NCBI GenBank assembly: GCA_043808305.1
Contig: JAZDFB010000131.1
Coordinates: 1 to 34,656 of the forward strand
DNA: 34,656 nucleotides
Origin: JBBAAP01 sp043808305
GTDB taxonomy: Bacteria; Planctomycetota; MHYJ01; JACQXL01
Reading direction: 5' to 3'
The notes below the pieces were generated by a model, which ran no database searches, had not been told where the DNA came from, and was given only the letters and a program-made list of their open reading frames with translations. Each line of letters opens with the position of its first letter. The stretch's first letter is position 1. The translations under genes were made by a program, and so were the position numbers. Shown piece after piece: positions 8,510-15,562 of this stretch.

Positions 8510-9544
8510 ATGCGAGTTACTAAAAAAATTTTAGTGGTTAAAATTAACATGCTGGGAGATATGGTTACATTCCTGCCGGCGCTTAATTCGATTAAAAAAG
8601 GTATGCCGGATGCGGAAATCACCCTGTTAACCACATCAGTTGGGGCAGAACTAGTCAGGCTTACCGGGCTGGTTGATAATATCTGGGTAGCATCGCCGAG
8701 CGAAATGCGGTCTATTTTAGGATTTATAAAGTGGTGGCGGCAGATTGCAGATAAAAAATTTGATATTGCTATTTCATCTTATGACAGCCCATCATTAACC
8801 GGATTGTCCCTTTATTTATCGTCCATACCAGTTCGTATCGGATATAACTGCGCTAAATTGGCTAAAGCATATAATAAGCTGGTTCATTTTTCAAGGCGCA
8901 TGCATATGGTTGATTTGAATCTTAGTTCTATAAAAGAACTAGGTTTACCTGCTTTAAAAGATCGCCTATCTATAAATATATCTGAAGCGGATAAAGAGAT
9001 AATCGACAAAATGCTTATTGAAGCCGGCATAAATAAAGGCGAATTGATTATTGGAATGCATCCTGGATCGCATACGGCGCCGCGCTGGATGGCTGATCGA
9101 TTTTCCGGATTGGCGCATGAACTAATTACTAATTACAGCGCCAGGATTATTTGTGTTGGGTCATATGAAGAAAAACCGATTATGGATGATATTAACTCCA
9201 AAATAAAAACAAAAATAATTGATTTTACGGGGCGGACCACTATTAGTCAGCTGGTTTATCTTATATCTAAGATGTCAATACTTATCGGTCACAGCAGCGG
9301 TCCATTGCACCTGGCTTATTTCATAGGGACACCGACGGTATCACTTTGGGGTGTAAGTCTTCCCGAGAACTGGGGTCCTTACTGGGATAAAGAGAGGCAT
9401 GCCTGTTTAATAAGTAAATTAGATTGTCTGGGTTGTGATAGGGGAAAATGCCCCCGAGGGACGCTGGAATGCATGTCGTCTATCAGCGTGGAGAAAGTGT
9501 TGGATAACACATTACGCGGCCTGGGCCGAAAGAAGATTTTCTAA
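8510..9544 (+). CDS. Glycosyltransferase family 9 (heptosyltransferase-like)
   Basis: The 344-residue protein starts with KILVVKINMLGDMVTFLPAL, the conserved GT9 N-terminus. It continues with IIGMHPGSHTAPRWMADRF, the sugar-nucleotide site ILIGHSSGPLHLAYFIGTPT and a C-terminal cysteine cluster CLGCDRGKCPRGTLECM found in many GT9 proteins. GT9 enzymes such as WaaC and WaaF transfer ADP-heptose to the LPS core; members in polysaccharide clusters may use other donors. The ATG at 8510, four bases after the upstream stop, is preferred over one at 8465 that would overlap the upstream gene by 41 bases. The 3' end overlaps the oppositely oriented gene at 9512 by 33 bases. Confidence 0.88.
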   Translation: MRVTKKILVVKINMLGDMVTFLPALNSIKKGMPDAEITLLTTSVGAELVRLTGLVDNIWVASPSEMRSILGFIKWWRQIADKKFDIAISSYDSPSLTGLSLYLSSIPVRIGYNCAKLAKAYNKLVHFSRRMHMVDLNLSSIKELGLPALKDRLSINISEADKEIIDKMLIEAGINKGELIIGMHPGSHTAPRWMADRFSGLAHELITNYSARIICVGSYEEKPIMDDINSKIKTKIIDFTGRTTISQLVYLISKMSILIGHSSGPLHLAYFIGTPTVSLWGVSLPENWGPYWDKERHACLISKLDCLGCDRGKCPRGTLECMSSISVEKVLDNTLRGLGRKKIF

Positions 9545-10237
9545 TATCTGACGTTCATCCTGTTTGAGATTATCAAATCCGAAACCGATATTTCTTATGG
9601 AGTCATTAGGTTCACGGTCTATGAAAGCAATATGTGCCATGAATTTTGCAGGATTGTCCTGTTTTATTGACAAGGAAGCGGTAAACTTATTTTTTTTGTT
9701 TCCGACAAGCGTCGAGAAAAATGAATTAAATTTTACGCGTTCCTTTTTGATATCCCCGCCAATAGCCGGCACGAAATTTTCTACGAGCATGCCGTTGAGG
9801 CTGAGGTTGACTAATCGGCATTTGATAGCTTCTGCTGCATTGCTGCCAGCGTAAATTTCAGTGGTGTAGGAGAGCTCACGATGCAATGATTTCCCGTTTT
9901 GATTTTGGTTGATGCCGTCGTGTACGATTTTTAAGAATTTAATGGCATTGATAGGATGGTTGATTACTTGGGCGAATTCTTCCAGGGATGATTCGTTATC
10001 CGGCACGCCGATTATAGGCAGATGGGGAATTAATTTTTTTATGTCTGAAATTAGTTTTGATGTTTCGGGGTTAACCTTTGGCGCATCTATTACTACGGCA
10101 TCAAATAGGGCTGTCTCGATTTTGTTTATAGCTTCACTATAACTTTCAGAGATAGATACCCCGTAGTAATTATTAAGAATACCTTTAAGCAAAATGCCAG
10201 AATCTTGTGCGGCATCAATAATTAAGACATTGGGCAT
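9512..10237 (-). CDS. Receiver-like protein with C-terminal PilZ domain
   Basis: The N-terminal ~115 of 241 residues resemble a response-regulator receiver: MPNVLIIDAAQDSGILLKGI with acidic residues after the first strand, FDAVVIDAP with a candidate phospho-acceptor Asp near 54, and a final HPINAIKFLKIV segment. Residues about 125-238 look like a PilZ (c-di-GMP-binding) domain: HRELSYTTEIYA, then CRLVNLSLNGMLVE with the NxSxxG motif, and a FDNLKQDERQILENLL ending. The first arginine motif of PilZ is weak, so c-di-GMP binding is uncertain. The start is supported by AAGGAG upstream on this strand. It is the last gene of the rfbB-led block and follows a PilT-like ATPase, which suggests control of pilus retraction or surface behaviour. 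Confidence 0.7.
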   Translation of the reverse strand: MPNVLIIDAAQDSGILLKGILNNYYGVSISESYSEAINKIETALFDAVVIDAPKVNPETSKLISDIKKLIPHLPIIGVPDNESSLEEFAQVINHPINAIKFLKIVHDGINQNQNGKSLHRELSYTTEIYAGSNAAEAIKCRLVNLSLNGMLVENFVPAIGGDIKKERVKFNSFFSTLVGNKKNKFTASLSIKQDNPAKFMAHIAFIDREPNDSIRNIGFGFDNLKQDERQILENLLSAQAA

Positions 10238-10322
10238 ACGATGGCTCCTTATAATAGTAGAATTATATATGATATATCGGATTTTAAGGCAGATAACTTA
10301 AAGAAATACCAATGGCTTGTAA

Positions 10323-11441
10323 TTAACCGATTATTTTATGTTCATCTGTTAGCGAGATGCCATTGATTTGCATCTTTAGTTGGTCTGGATTGGGCGAGAA
10401 TCTCAGGGCATTTTCTTCCGTGACCAGGCCGGTTTTGATAAGATTATGCAGCGATGTATTAAAGTCCTGCATACCGTCACTATTTGTTTCATGTATTATT
10501 TCCTGTATCATTTTATCGTCTTTATTCTGAATAAGTTTTTGGATGGTTGGGTTAACAATCATCACTTCCGCCATAGGTACCATACGTACTTCTTTTTTTG
10601 ATGAAGGCACCAGACGTTGGCAAATGATGGATTTAAGGTTGAGGGTGATGCTCTGGCGAACAAGCTCGTTTTTTTCCTTGGGGAAGAGGTCAATAATACG
10701 AGAGATAGTTTGGGCGGCGGTAGACGCATGTATTGTTCCGAATACTAAGTGGCCGGTTTCTGCCGCCATTAGAGCGGCTTCGACGCTTTTATCATCCCGC
10801 ATCTCACCAATCAGAATGACATCGGGGTTTTGGCGCACAACGTATTTAAGAGCTTCTTCAAAAGACCCCACATCTATGCCTATTTCCCGTTGATTTATGA
10901 ATGACTTATTATCCTTGAAAAGATATTCAATAGGGTCTTCGATTGTAATTACATGGCATTTACGATTATCATTGATATATTGGATCATTGATGCCAAAGA
11001 GGTGGATTTTCCTGATGAAGTTGGGCCTGAGATGATAATTAATCCTTCTTTCAAAGAAGCAATTTTTTGAATAACTGGAGGCAGATGCAAATCATTTAGG
11101 GATGCTATTTCGGTATTAATTCTTCGTGCGGCTACGGCGATATTGCCTCGTTCATGATAAATATTTATTCGGAATCGACCCACGCCTTCAAGGTCGTAAG
11201 CAAAATCTAAATTAAGAGTTTGCTCAAAAAGTTTTTTTTGGGGATCAGTCAGTATTTCATAAACTAATTTCTTGATATCCGTTGAGGAAAAAAAATTGTT
11301 GCCCACTTCGTGCAGTATGGTAGAGATACGGAATATGGCTTTAGCTCCGACCTTAAGGTGAAGATCAGAGCCTTTGTTTTTAGCAAGGGCGCTAAAAAGC
11401 TTGTCAATGTTCTTTAATCCTTCTTTGCAGAATTCTTCCAT
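10323..11441 (-). CDS. Type IV pilus retraction ATPase, PilT/PilU family
   Basis: The 372-residue protein has the PilT layout: an N-terminal DLHLKVGAKAIFRI segment, Walker A GPTSSGKST at 139-147, the Asp/Glu box VITIEDPIEYLF (about 164-175), Walker B DVILIGEMRD at 207-216 and the His box GHLVFGTIHAS. The C-terminal element corresponding to AIRNLIRE of PilT is DKMIQEIIHE, followed by a SDGMQDFNTSL-type segment, closer to PilU. These hexameric cytoplasmic motors depolymerise the pilus. No pilin or pilus-assembly gene is in the window. The start lies 28 bases inside the upstream peptidase gene, which implies translational coupling. Confidence 0.9.
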   Translation of the reverse strand: MEEFCKEGLKNIDKLFSALAKNKGSDLHLKVGAKAIFRISTILHEVGNNFFSSTDIKKLVYEILTDPQKKLFEQTLNLDFAYDLEGVGRFRINIYHERGNIAVAARRINTEIASLNDLHLPPVIQKIASLKEGLIIISGPTSSGKSTSLASMIQYINDNRKCHVITIEDPIEYLFKDNKSFINQREIGIDVGSFEEALKYVVRQNPDVILIGEMRDDKSVEAALMAAETGHLVFGTIHASTAAQTISRIIDLFPKEKNELVRQSITLNLKSIICQRLVPSSKKEVRMVPMAEVMIVNPTIQKLIQNKDDKMIQEIIHETNSDGMQDFNTSLHNLIKTGLVTEENALRFSPNPDQLKMQINGISLTDEHKIIG

Positions 11442-12880
11442 AGTTCTAATTCATCGTAAGGGATATCTTCTATTGTAATCCATTTATTTCCTTCTATTGA
11501 AGCAAACACTGCAGAATTTTTATCAGGATTGGTCCATATCAATAAATTTTTAGTCGTGTTTTTCTCTTTTTGCCAGCCTTTATACTTATGGCCAATAACA
11601 GACTGATAGGCCTTGAATGATTCTATCGCATCGTTAGAGCTGTCCCATACGGTAGAGAGGCACAGCCCGTAAAGATTAGACTTTGTATTCTTTATGAGGA
11701 AATACTTATCGCCGTCCCATCCGTCAGACGCTTCTCTAAAGCTGGGTAATTCAAATGTACTAAAAAGTGTCCAGAACCCGAATTCGCCAAGCGTATCCGA
11801 AAAAATAATTTCCCATTGCGGTGGCAGGTTCGGTTCATTTACAGGTGTTGGGTCGTCGCGTTCAATTAAAAGTTTTCGCGGATGAATAATTTGTTCAGTA
11901 GATACCGGAGGATTCTGGTAAGCCAGATCTATGTTCTGCCAGCCGCCCTGAAAATCGGGTTTTTGATTGGTAATATTATAACTTATGATATCGCTAATGC
12001 TAGATAATCCGTGGACGTAAGGGGCATGCAAATACCAAAAAAGGTAAGAAGGAGCTTCTTCCAATCCTTTGAATGCGGCTTTTATTTCGGGGTATTTATC
12101 GGATAAATAAGACATTTGTGCTTCGGCCTGATTCAGCAGCATATCCCTCGTCATAAATTTCATGCGGCTGAATATTTGAGAGATAAAAGGGTTATTTATT
12201 CCGCTTTGCATTTGTTCGCCCAGAATTGGCCTCAAACTATATAGAGTCATAACGTAAGTTGCTTCCCCTTCATAAAGAAATCTGACTGCTGTAGCAGAGT
12301 CGTCCGAAGAGGATGCTTTTTTGTTAATGTTAGTAAGGTCAAAAAACTGGTCCTGCAAGGCGTGGCAAAGTTCATGAATTAGATTTTCTTTAAGCTGCTC
12401 CGGAGTAAAAGAGTCTATTTTTAGCAGATAAATAGTTTTTGTCAATGGGTCATAATAAGCACCGGCTTGGGTTAACAAAAGGTTTTCATAGCCTTTCCTT
12501 AAGTCATAATTTTCTGGGAGCAGACCCAATTTTATCAGCGACATTTGTATTTTCTGAATTTTTTCCGGTGGCATTTCATTATCCAGCTCATTTTTAACAA
12601 AACTGCGAAAATCTTTCATTGATTGAACGCGGGTCAACACATCAGATTTGAACTGTTTACATCGGATTGTCTCGATTTCTTTTTGGTATGACTTAATATT
12701 GCTGAGGATTTCTTCAATTGCACTTTTTTGGTTTCCCCTCTCCTGTGCAAAAATTATTGGAATTCCAATAATTGATAATCCAGCGCAGGCGATAGAAAAA
12801 ATACTGAGAAATATCTTATTAATAAGAAATCCTTTGTTATGGTCTGCCGTAATGTTTTTTGTAGAACTTGAGATATTCAC
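11414..12880 (-). CDS. Exported HExxH metallopeptidase-like protein
   Basis: The protein has the zinc-peptidase motif HELCH at 169-173 within ENLIHELCHALQDQFFDL, and an EGEATYVM segment at about 204-211 that would supply the third zinc ligand (gluzincin style). A hydrophobic signal segment (about 23-46, KIFLSIFSIACAGLSIIGIP) precedes an AQ cleavage-like site, so the mature protein should be periplasmic or outside the cell. The assigned GTG start at 12880 lies 44 bases inside rfbB and has no SD. AAAGGA just after the rfbB stop points instead to a start near 12823 (an ATT codon), which would put the signal peptide at the very N-terminus. The substrate is unknown; co-transcription with a PilT-like ATPase suggests a surface role. 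Confidence 0.65.
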   Translation of the reverse strand: MNISSSTKNITADHNKGFLINKIFLSIFSIACAGLSIIGIPIIFAQERGNQKSAIEEILSNIKSYQKEIETIRCKQFKSDVLTRVQSMKDFRSFVKNELDNEMPPEKIQKIQMSLIKLGLLPENYDLRKGYENLLLTQAGAYYDPLTKTIYLLKIDSFTPEQLKENLIHELCHALQDQFFDLTNINKKASSSDDSATAVRFLYEGEATYVMTLYSLRPILGEQMQSGINNPFISQIFSRMKFMTRDMLLNQAEAQMSYLSDKYPEIKAAFKGLEEAPSYLFWYLHAPYVHGLSSISDIISYNITNQKPDFQGGWQNIDLAYQNPPVSTEQIIHPRKLLIERDDPTPVNEPNLPPQWEIIFSDTLGEFGFWTLFSTFELPSFREASDGWDGDKYFLIKNTKSNLYGLCLSTVWDSSNDAIESFKAYQSVIGHKYKGWQKEKNTTKNLLIWTNPDKNSAVFASIEGNKWITIEDIPYDELELWKNSAKKD

Positions 12881-13847
12881 CGGTTTTTATTTTTTGCCAC
12901 CAGGACTTATTTTTTAAATACCACTGCACCGTCTGCCTGATGCCTTCTTCGAATCTATACTTAGGCTGCCAGCCCAGCTGCTTCTTTATTTTAGCGATAT
13001 CCAGCGCATAACGGCGGTCGTGGCCAGGCCGGTCCTTGACAAAGGTTATTAATGATTCCGGTTTGCCTAGTATTCCTAGAATAGTTTTGGTAATTTCAAT
13101 ATTGGTTTTTTCGGATTGCCCGGCAATATTATAAACTTGGCCTAATTTACCATGGCGCAAAACGCAGTCAATGGCCCGGCAATGGTCCTCTACATAAAGC
13201 CAATCGCGGATATTCAGACCGTCCCCATAAAGAGGCAATGGCTTATTTTCTAAGGCGTTGGATATAAAAAAAGGAATAAGTTTTTCCGGGAATTGATAAG
13301 GCCCGTAATTATTGCTGCCCCGGGTAATAATCGCGGCGTAACCGAATGTCTTCTCATACGCCTTAATAAGCAGGTCTGCGCTGGTTTTACTGGCTGAATA
13401 GGTGCTGCTTGGGTCTAAAGGTGATTTCTCGGTAAAGGGCGGGTCTTTTTTCTCCAATGAACCGTAGACTTCATCGGTAGATATCTGGATATAACGCTTT
13501 ATCTTAAACTGGCGGGCAGCTTCAATCATGACCTGTGTCCCCAGAACATTAGTTTGGAGAAAGGCTGCCGGATGGTAGAGGCTTCGGTCCACGTGCGTTT
13601 CCGCCGCAAAATTGATTATGGCATCTATGCCGCCGGCCAGTATCTTATTAACGATTTTCCCGTCGGCGATGTTGCCTCTGACAAATTTATAGTGGCCATT
13701 TTTTTTAATATCCGCCAGATTCTCAAGGTTGCCGGCATAGGTCAGGAGGTCGAGGTTAATAATGGATATATTCCTATATTTTTTAAGCATGAAATGGATG
13801 AAATTGGAGCCGATGAATCCGCAGCCGCCCGTAACAAAAATTTTCAT
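12837..13847 (-). CDS. rfbB: dTDP-glucose 4,6-dehydratase
   Basis: The 336-residue protein is full length for the family. It has the NAD-binding loop MKIFVTGGCGFIGSNF at the N-terminus, the active-site segment STDEVYG, the catalytic YSASK tyrosine/lysine pair and a DWLYVEDHCRAI segment. The enzyme converts dTDP-glucose to dTDP-4-keto-6-deoxyglucose, the branch point to rhamnose and other deoxysugars. The start at 13847 is preferred over an ATG at 13883 because AAAGGAG lies just upstream and the NAD motif begins at residue 1. No rfbA, rfbC or rfbD is in the window. It should feed the polysaccharide locus at 44-9544 although it is transcribed in the opposite direction. Confidence 0.92.
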   Translation of the reverse strand: MKIFVTGGCGFIGSNFIHFMLKKYRNISIINLDLLTYAGNLENLADIKKNGHYKFVRGNIADGKIVNKILAGGIDAIINFAAETHVDRSLYHPAAFLQTNVLGTQVMIEAARQFKIKRYIQISTDEVYGSLEKKDPPFTEKSPLDPSSTYSASKTSADLLIKAYEKTFGYAAIITRGSNNYGPYQFPEKLIPFFISNALENKPLPLYGDGLNIRDWLYVEDHCRAIDCVLRHGKLGQVYNIAGQSEKTNIEITKTILGILGKPESLITFVKDRPGHDRRYALDIAKIKKQLGWQPKYRFEEGIRQTVQWYLKNKSWWQKIKTGEYLKFYKKHYGRP

Positions 13848-13872
13848 ATAAACTCCTTTTAAGATAATAAAA

Positions 13873-13901
13873 TAATTATCCAATTAGCATTATTTTGTCA
13901 A
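13873..13901 (-). promoter_or_regulatory. Sigma-70-like promoter for the rfbB block
   Basis: On the minus strand TTGACA (13896-13901) is followed after exactly 17 bases by TAATTA (13873-13878). It reads into rfbB, whose start is about 26 bases further on. This is one of the best consensus promoters in the window. Confidence 0.65.
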
Positions 13902-13920
13902 TCTATATGTAGTTTTTTTA

Positions 13921-13948
13921 TTGACAATTTTTTAATAAAATCTATCAA
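13921..13948 (+). promoter_or_regulatory. Sigma-70-like promoter for tatA
   Basis: TTGACA (13921-13926) with a 16-base spacer to TATCAA (13943-13948) and AAAGGAG about 10 bases downstream, leading into tatA at 13971. It is divergent from the rfbB promoter in the same very AT-rich intergenic stretch. Confidence 0.55.
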
Positions 13949-13970
13949 TACTACAAAAGGAGATGTAATT

Positions 13971-14165
13971 ATGTTTAATAATATCGGCGCTCAAGAGTTG
14001 CTCATTATTTTCTTAATTCTAATATTTCTTTTTGGAGCGAGCAAGCTTCCTTCCTTGGCACGCGGATTAGGCAAGTCGGTAAAGGAATTTAAAAAGGGGA
14101 TGAACGAAGATGATGAAAAAAACAAAGTTAATGATGGATCATCTAATCCCCCTGAAGTAACGTAA
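13971..14165 (+). CDS. tatA: Sec-independent translocase subunit TatA/TatE
   Basis: A 64-residue protein with the TatA plan: short periplasmic N-terminus, one hydrophobic helix (about 9-24, ELLIIFLILIFLFG), the FGASKLPSLARGLG hinge and amphipathic helix, a KSVKEFKKGM basic segment and a charged disordered tail. TatA oligomerises to open the path for folded twin-arginine substrates together with TatC, which is not in this window. The SD AAAGGAG is well placed. The gene is monocistronic, facing the convergent DHH gene 30 bases away. Confidence 0.93.
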   Translation: MFNNIGAQELLIIFLILIFLFGASKLPSLARGLGKSVKEFKKGMNEDDEKNKVNDGSSNPPEVT

Positions 14166-14195
14166 CTGGCGACATTATTTTAGCGGTATTTTAGT

Positions 14196-15200
14196 TCAAA
14201 TCCTTATTTTGCCTAATAATACTTTTTTTGTATAACTAACCACTTCTTTAATAGCATTATTAAGAGGTGGATTTAGTGTTGCTCCAGCGGCTCGGTGGTG
14301 GCCGCCACCGCCGAAATGTGCCATCAATCTATCAGCGTTTATGGGTGGCTTAGCGCGGATACTCAACTTTATTTTTAAGGGATTATTCTTGCTCTCCCTG
14401 AAAAGCAATGCAACTTTTACATCTTTGATTGCTCTTAGTATGGACAAATATTCCTGGGAATCAGCTGGTTCGGCTCTGAATTTCTTGCACATCTGGCGTG
14501 TCAGGACCGTCCATGCAATCTGGTTATTAAGTTCTAATTTCATCCGTTTGAGGCAATCCATATAAAGGTGAGTTGCGGCGAGGCTTTTATTAGCGTGCAT
14601 GCTGTTAAATATGTAAGCAAGGTCAATACCTTTCTTTATCATTTCACCAGCGATATAGTGACTTTCTGGGGTAGTTGATGAAAATACAAAATGGCCGGTA
14701 TCAGTATCGATGGAAACGTAAAGATTAGTGGCAATATCTTTATCTATTTCAACTTTGGAAGCCGAGATAATCTGGTAAACGATTTCCCCAACAGCAGCAC
14801 GCGAAGAGTCTGCCCAGTTGATATCGCCAAAAAGGTTGTTCCCCTGATGATGATCGATATTAATAACCACTGCTCCTTTTTTTGCAATTTTCCTGATAGA
14901 TTCTGTGAGTTCTTCAAGCCTGTCTAAACCACTGGAATCCAGTACAACAATGACGTCATAATGTCTAGTTAATTTCGTGCTCGGTTTGAAGTGGCGCACT
15001 TGTTTAGCACCGGGCATAAACATCAATTCTTGCGGAATACCACCGGCATTAATTATGTCTACAGATTTATTCATCCGGTTAAGCATTTGGGCAAAAGCAA
15101 GCTCGGAGCCCAAAGCATCTCCATCACAGCGTGCATGGGTAGTTATCAAAAAGCTTCTATTTTTTCGTATTACTCTCAATATTTTTTTGATAAGGTTCAT
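14196..15200 (-). CDS. DHH/DHHA1 phosphoesterase, NrnA-like (oligoribonuclease/pAp phosphatase)
   Basis: The 334-residue protein has the motifs of the NrnA subgroup: THARCDGDALGSELAF near the N-terminus (motif I), a VVLDSS strand, the signature NIDHHQGNNLFGDINW (motif III, DHH) and the C-terminal DHHA1 substrate motif FGGGGHHRAAGA. NrnA-type enzymes are cytoplasmic Mn-dependent exonucleases that degrade nanoRNAs of two to a few nucleotides, and many also hydrolyse 3'-phosphoadenosine 5'-phosphate. The pAp activity is inferred from the family. The gene is transcribed alone, convergent with tatA. Confidence 0.88.
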   Translation of the reverse strand: MNLIKKILRVIRKNRSFLITTHARCDGDALGSELAFAQMLNRMNKSVDIINAGGIPQELMFMPGAKQVRHFKPSTKLTRHYDVIVVLDSSGLDRLEELTESIRKIAKKGAVVINIDHHQGNNLFGDINWADSSRAAVGEIVYQIISASKVEIDKDIATNLYVSIDTDTGHFVFSSTTPESHYIAGEMIKKGIDLAYIFNSMHANKSLAATHLYMDCLKRMKLELNNQIAWTVLTRQMCKKFRAEPADSQEYLSILRAIKDVKVALLFRESKNNPLKIKLSIRAKPPINADRLMAHFGGGGHHRAAGATLNPPLNNAIKEVVSYTKKVLLGKIRI

Positions 15201-15562
15201 ACTTCTTTACTAACCATTATTTTTATTATAACTGCAACAATTTTCAAAATAATAATTAACTAGTATGCTATTATTTATCAAGACTTCTCCTTTTTATCAA
15301 CAAATAATTGCATATATTAAAATGAAGAGTCAGTAAGCTCATGTTTAAACATTATTTTAAAGGAATTCTCTTGACAGTGCAGTATTATAAGTTAAAGATT
15401 CAAAGATTTAATAGTGTTTTATGATGCAAGGGTGATTTGTTTCGACCGGCGGATTAGGCTGAGGAAAATCGAGATTTGCAAGCGGACCTGAATTTGCTTA
15501 ACTGGCATGATTGATTTTAGATAAAGTAATTAATACGTTTTACTATTATAGAGGATAATTAT
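15201..15562 (+). other. Long AT-rich leader region upstream of glyA-gcvT
   Basis: A 362-base gap between divergent genes. It contains a TTGACA (15371-15376) with only weak -10 candidates 15-18 bases on (TTAAAG, AAAGAT). From about 15430 there is a more GC-rich, possibly structured stretch with a resemblance to the 5' end of tmRNA (15430-15452). The rest is AT-rich with no coding potential I would defend. The SD before glyA-gcvT (AGAGGA) is near 15550. No glycine riboswitch consensus could be recognised. Confidence 0.4.
15430..15501 (+). ncRNA. Possible tmRNA 5'-end-like fragment (very tentative)
   Basis: GGGTGATTTGTTTCGACCGG resembles the conserved 5' end of tmRNA (acceptor strand, then GGTTTCGAC) with one base deleted. 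A short frame starting at GCA (15478) encodes A-S-G-P-E-F-A followed by TAA, reminiscent of a tag reading frame, but it is closer to the 5' end than in known tmRNAs and does not end in the usual small-residue pattern such as ALAA. No T-arm or 3' acceptor sequence was found within 350 bases on either side, and the glyA-gcvT start at 15563 leaves no room for a full tmRNA. A degraded or truncated copy, or coincidence, is more likely than a working gene. Confidence 0.15.

Noticed and set aside
9564..10142. Plus-strand open frames opposite the REC-PilZ gene
   Set aside because: They are antisense shadows of a gene with good SD and recognisable domains.
14181..14200. GTTCAAATCC resembling a tRNA T-loop
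   Set aside because: No T-stem pairing, anticodon arm or acceptor stem can be formed around it, and it overlaps the end of the DHH gene.
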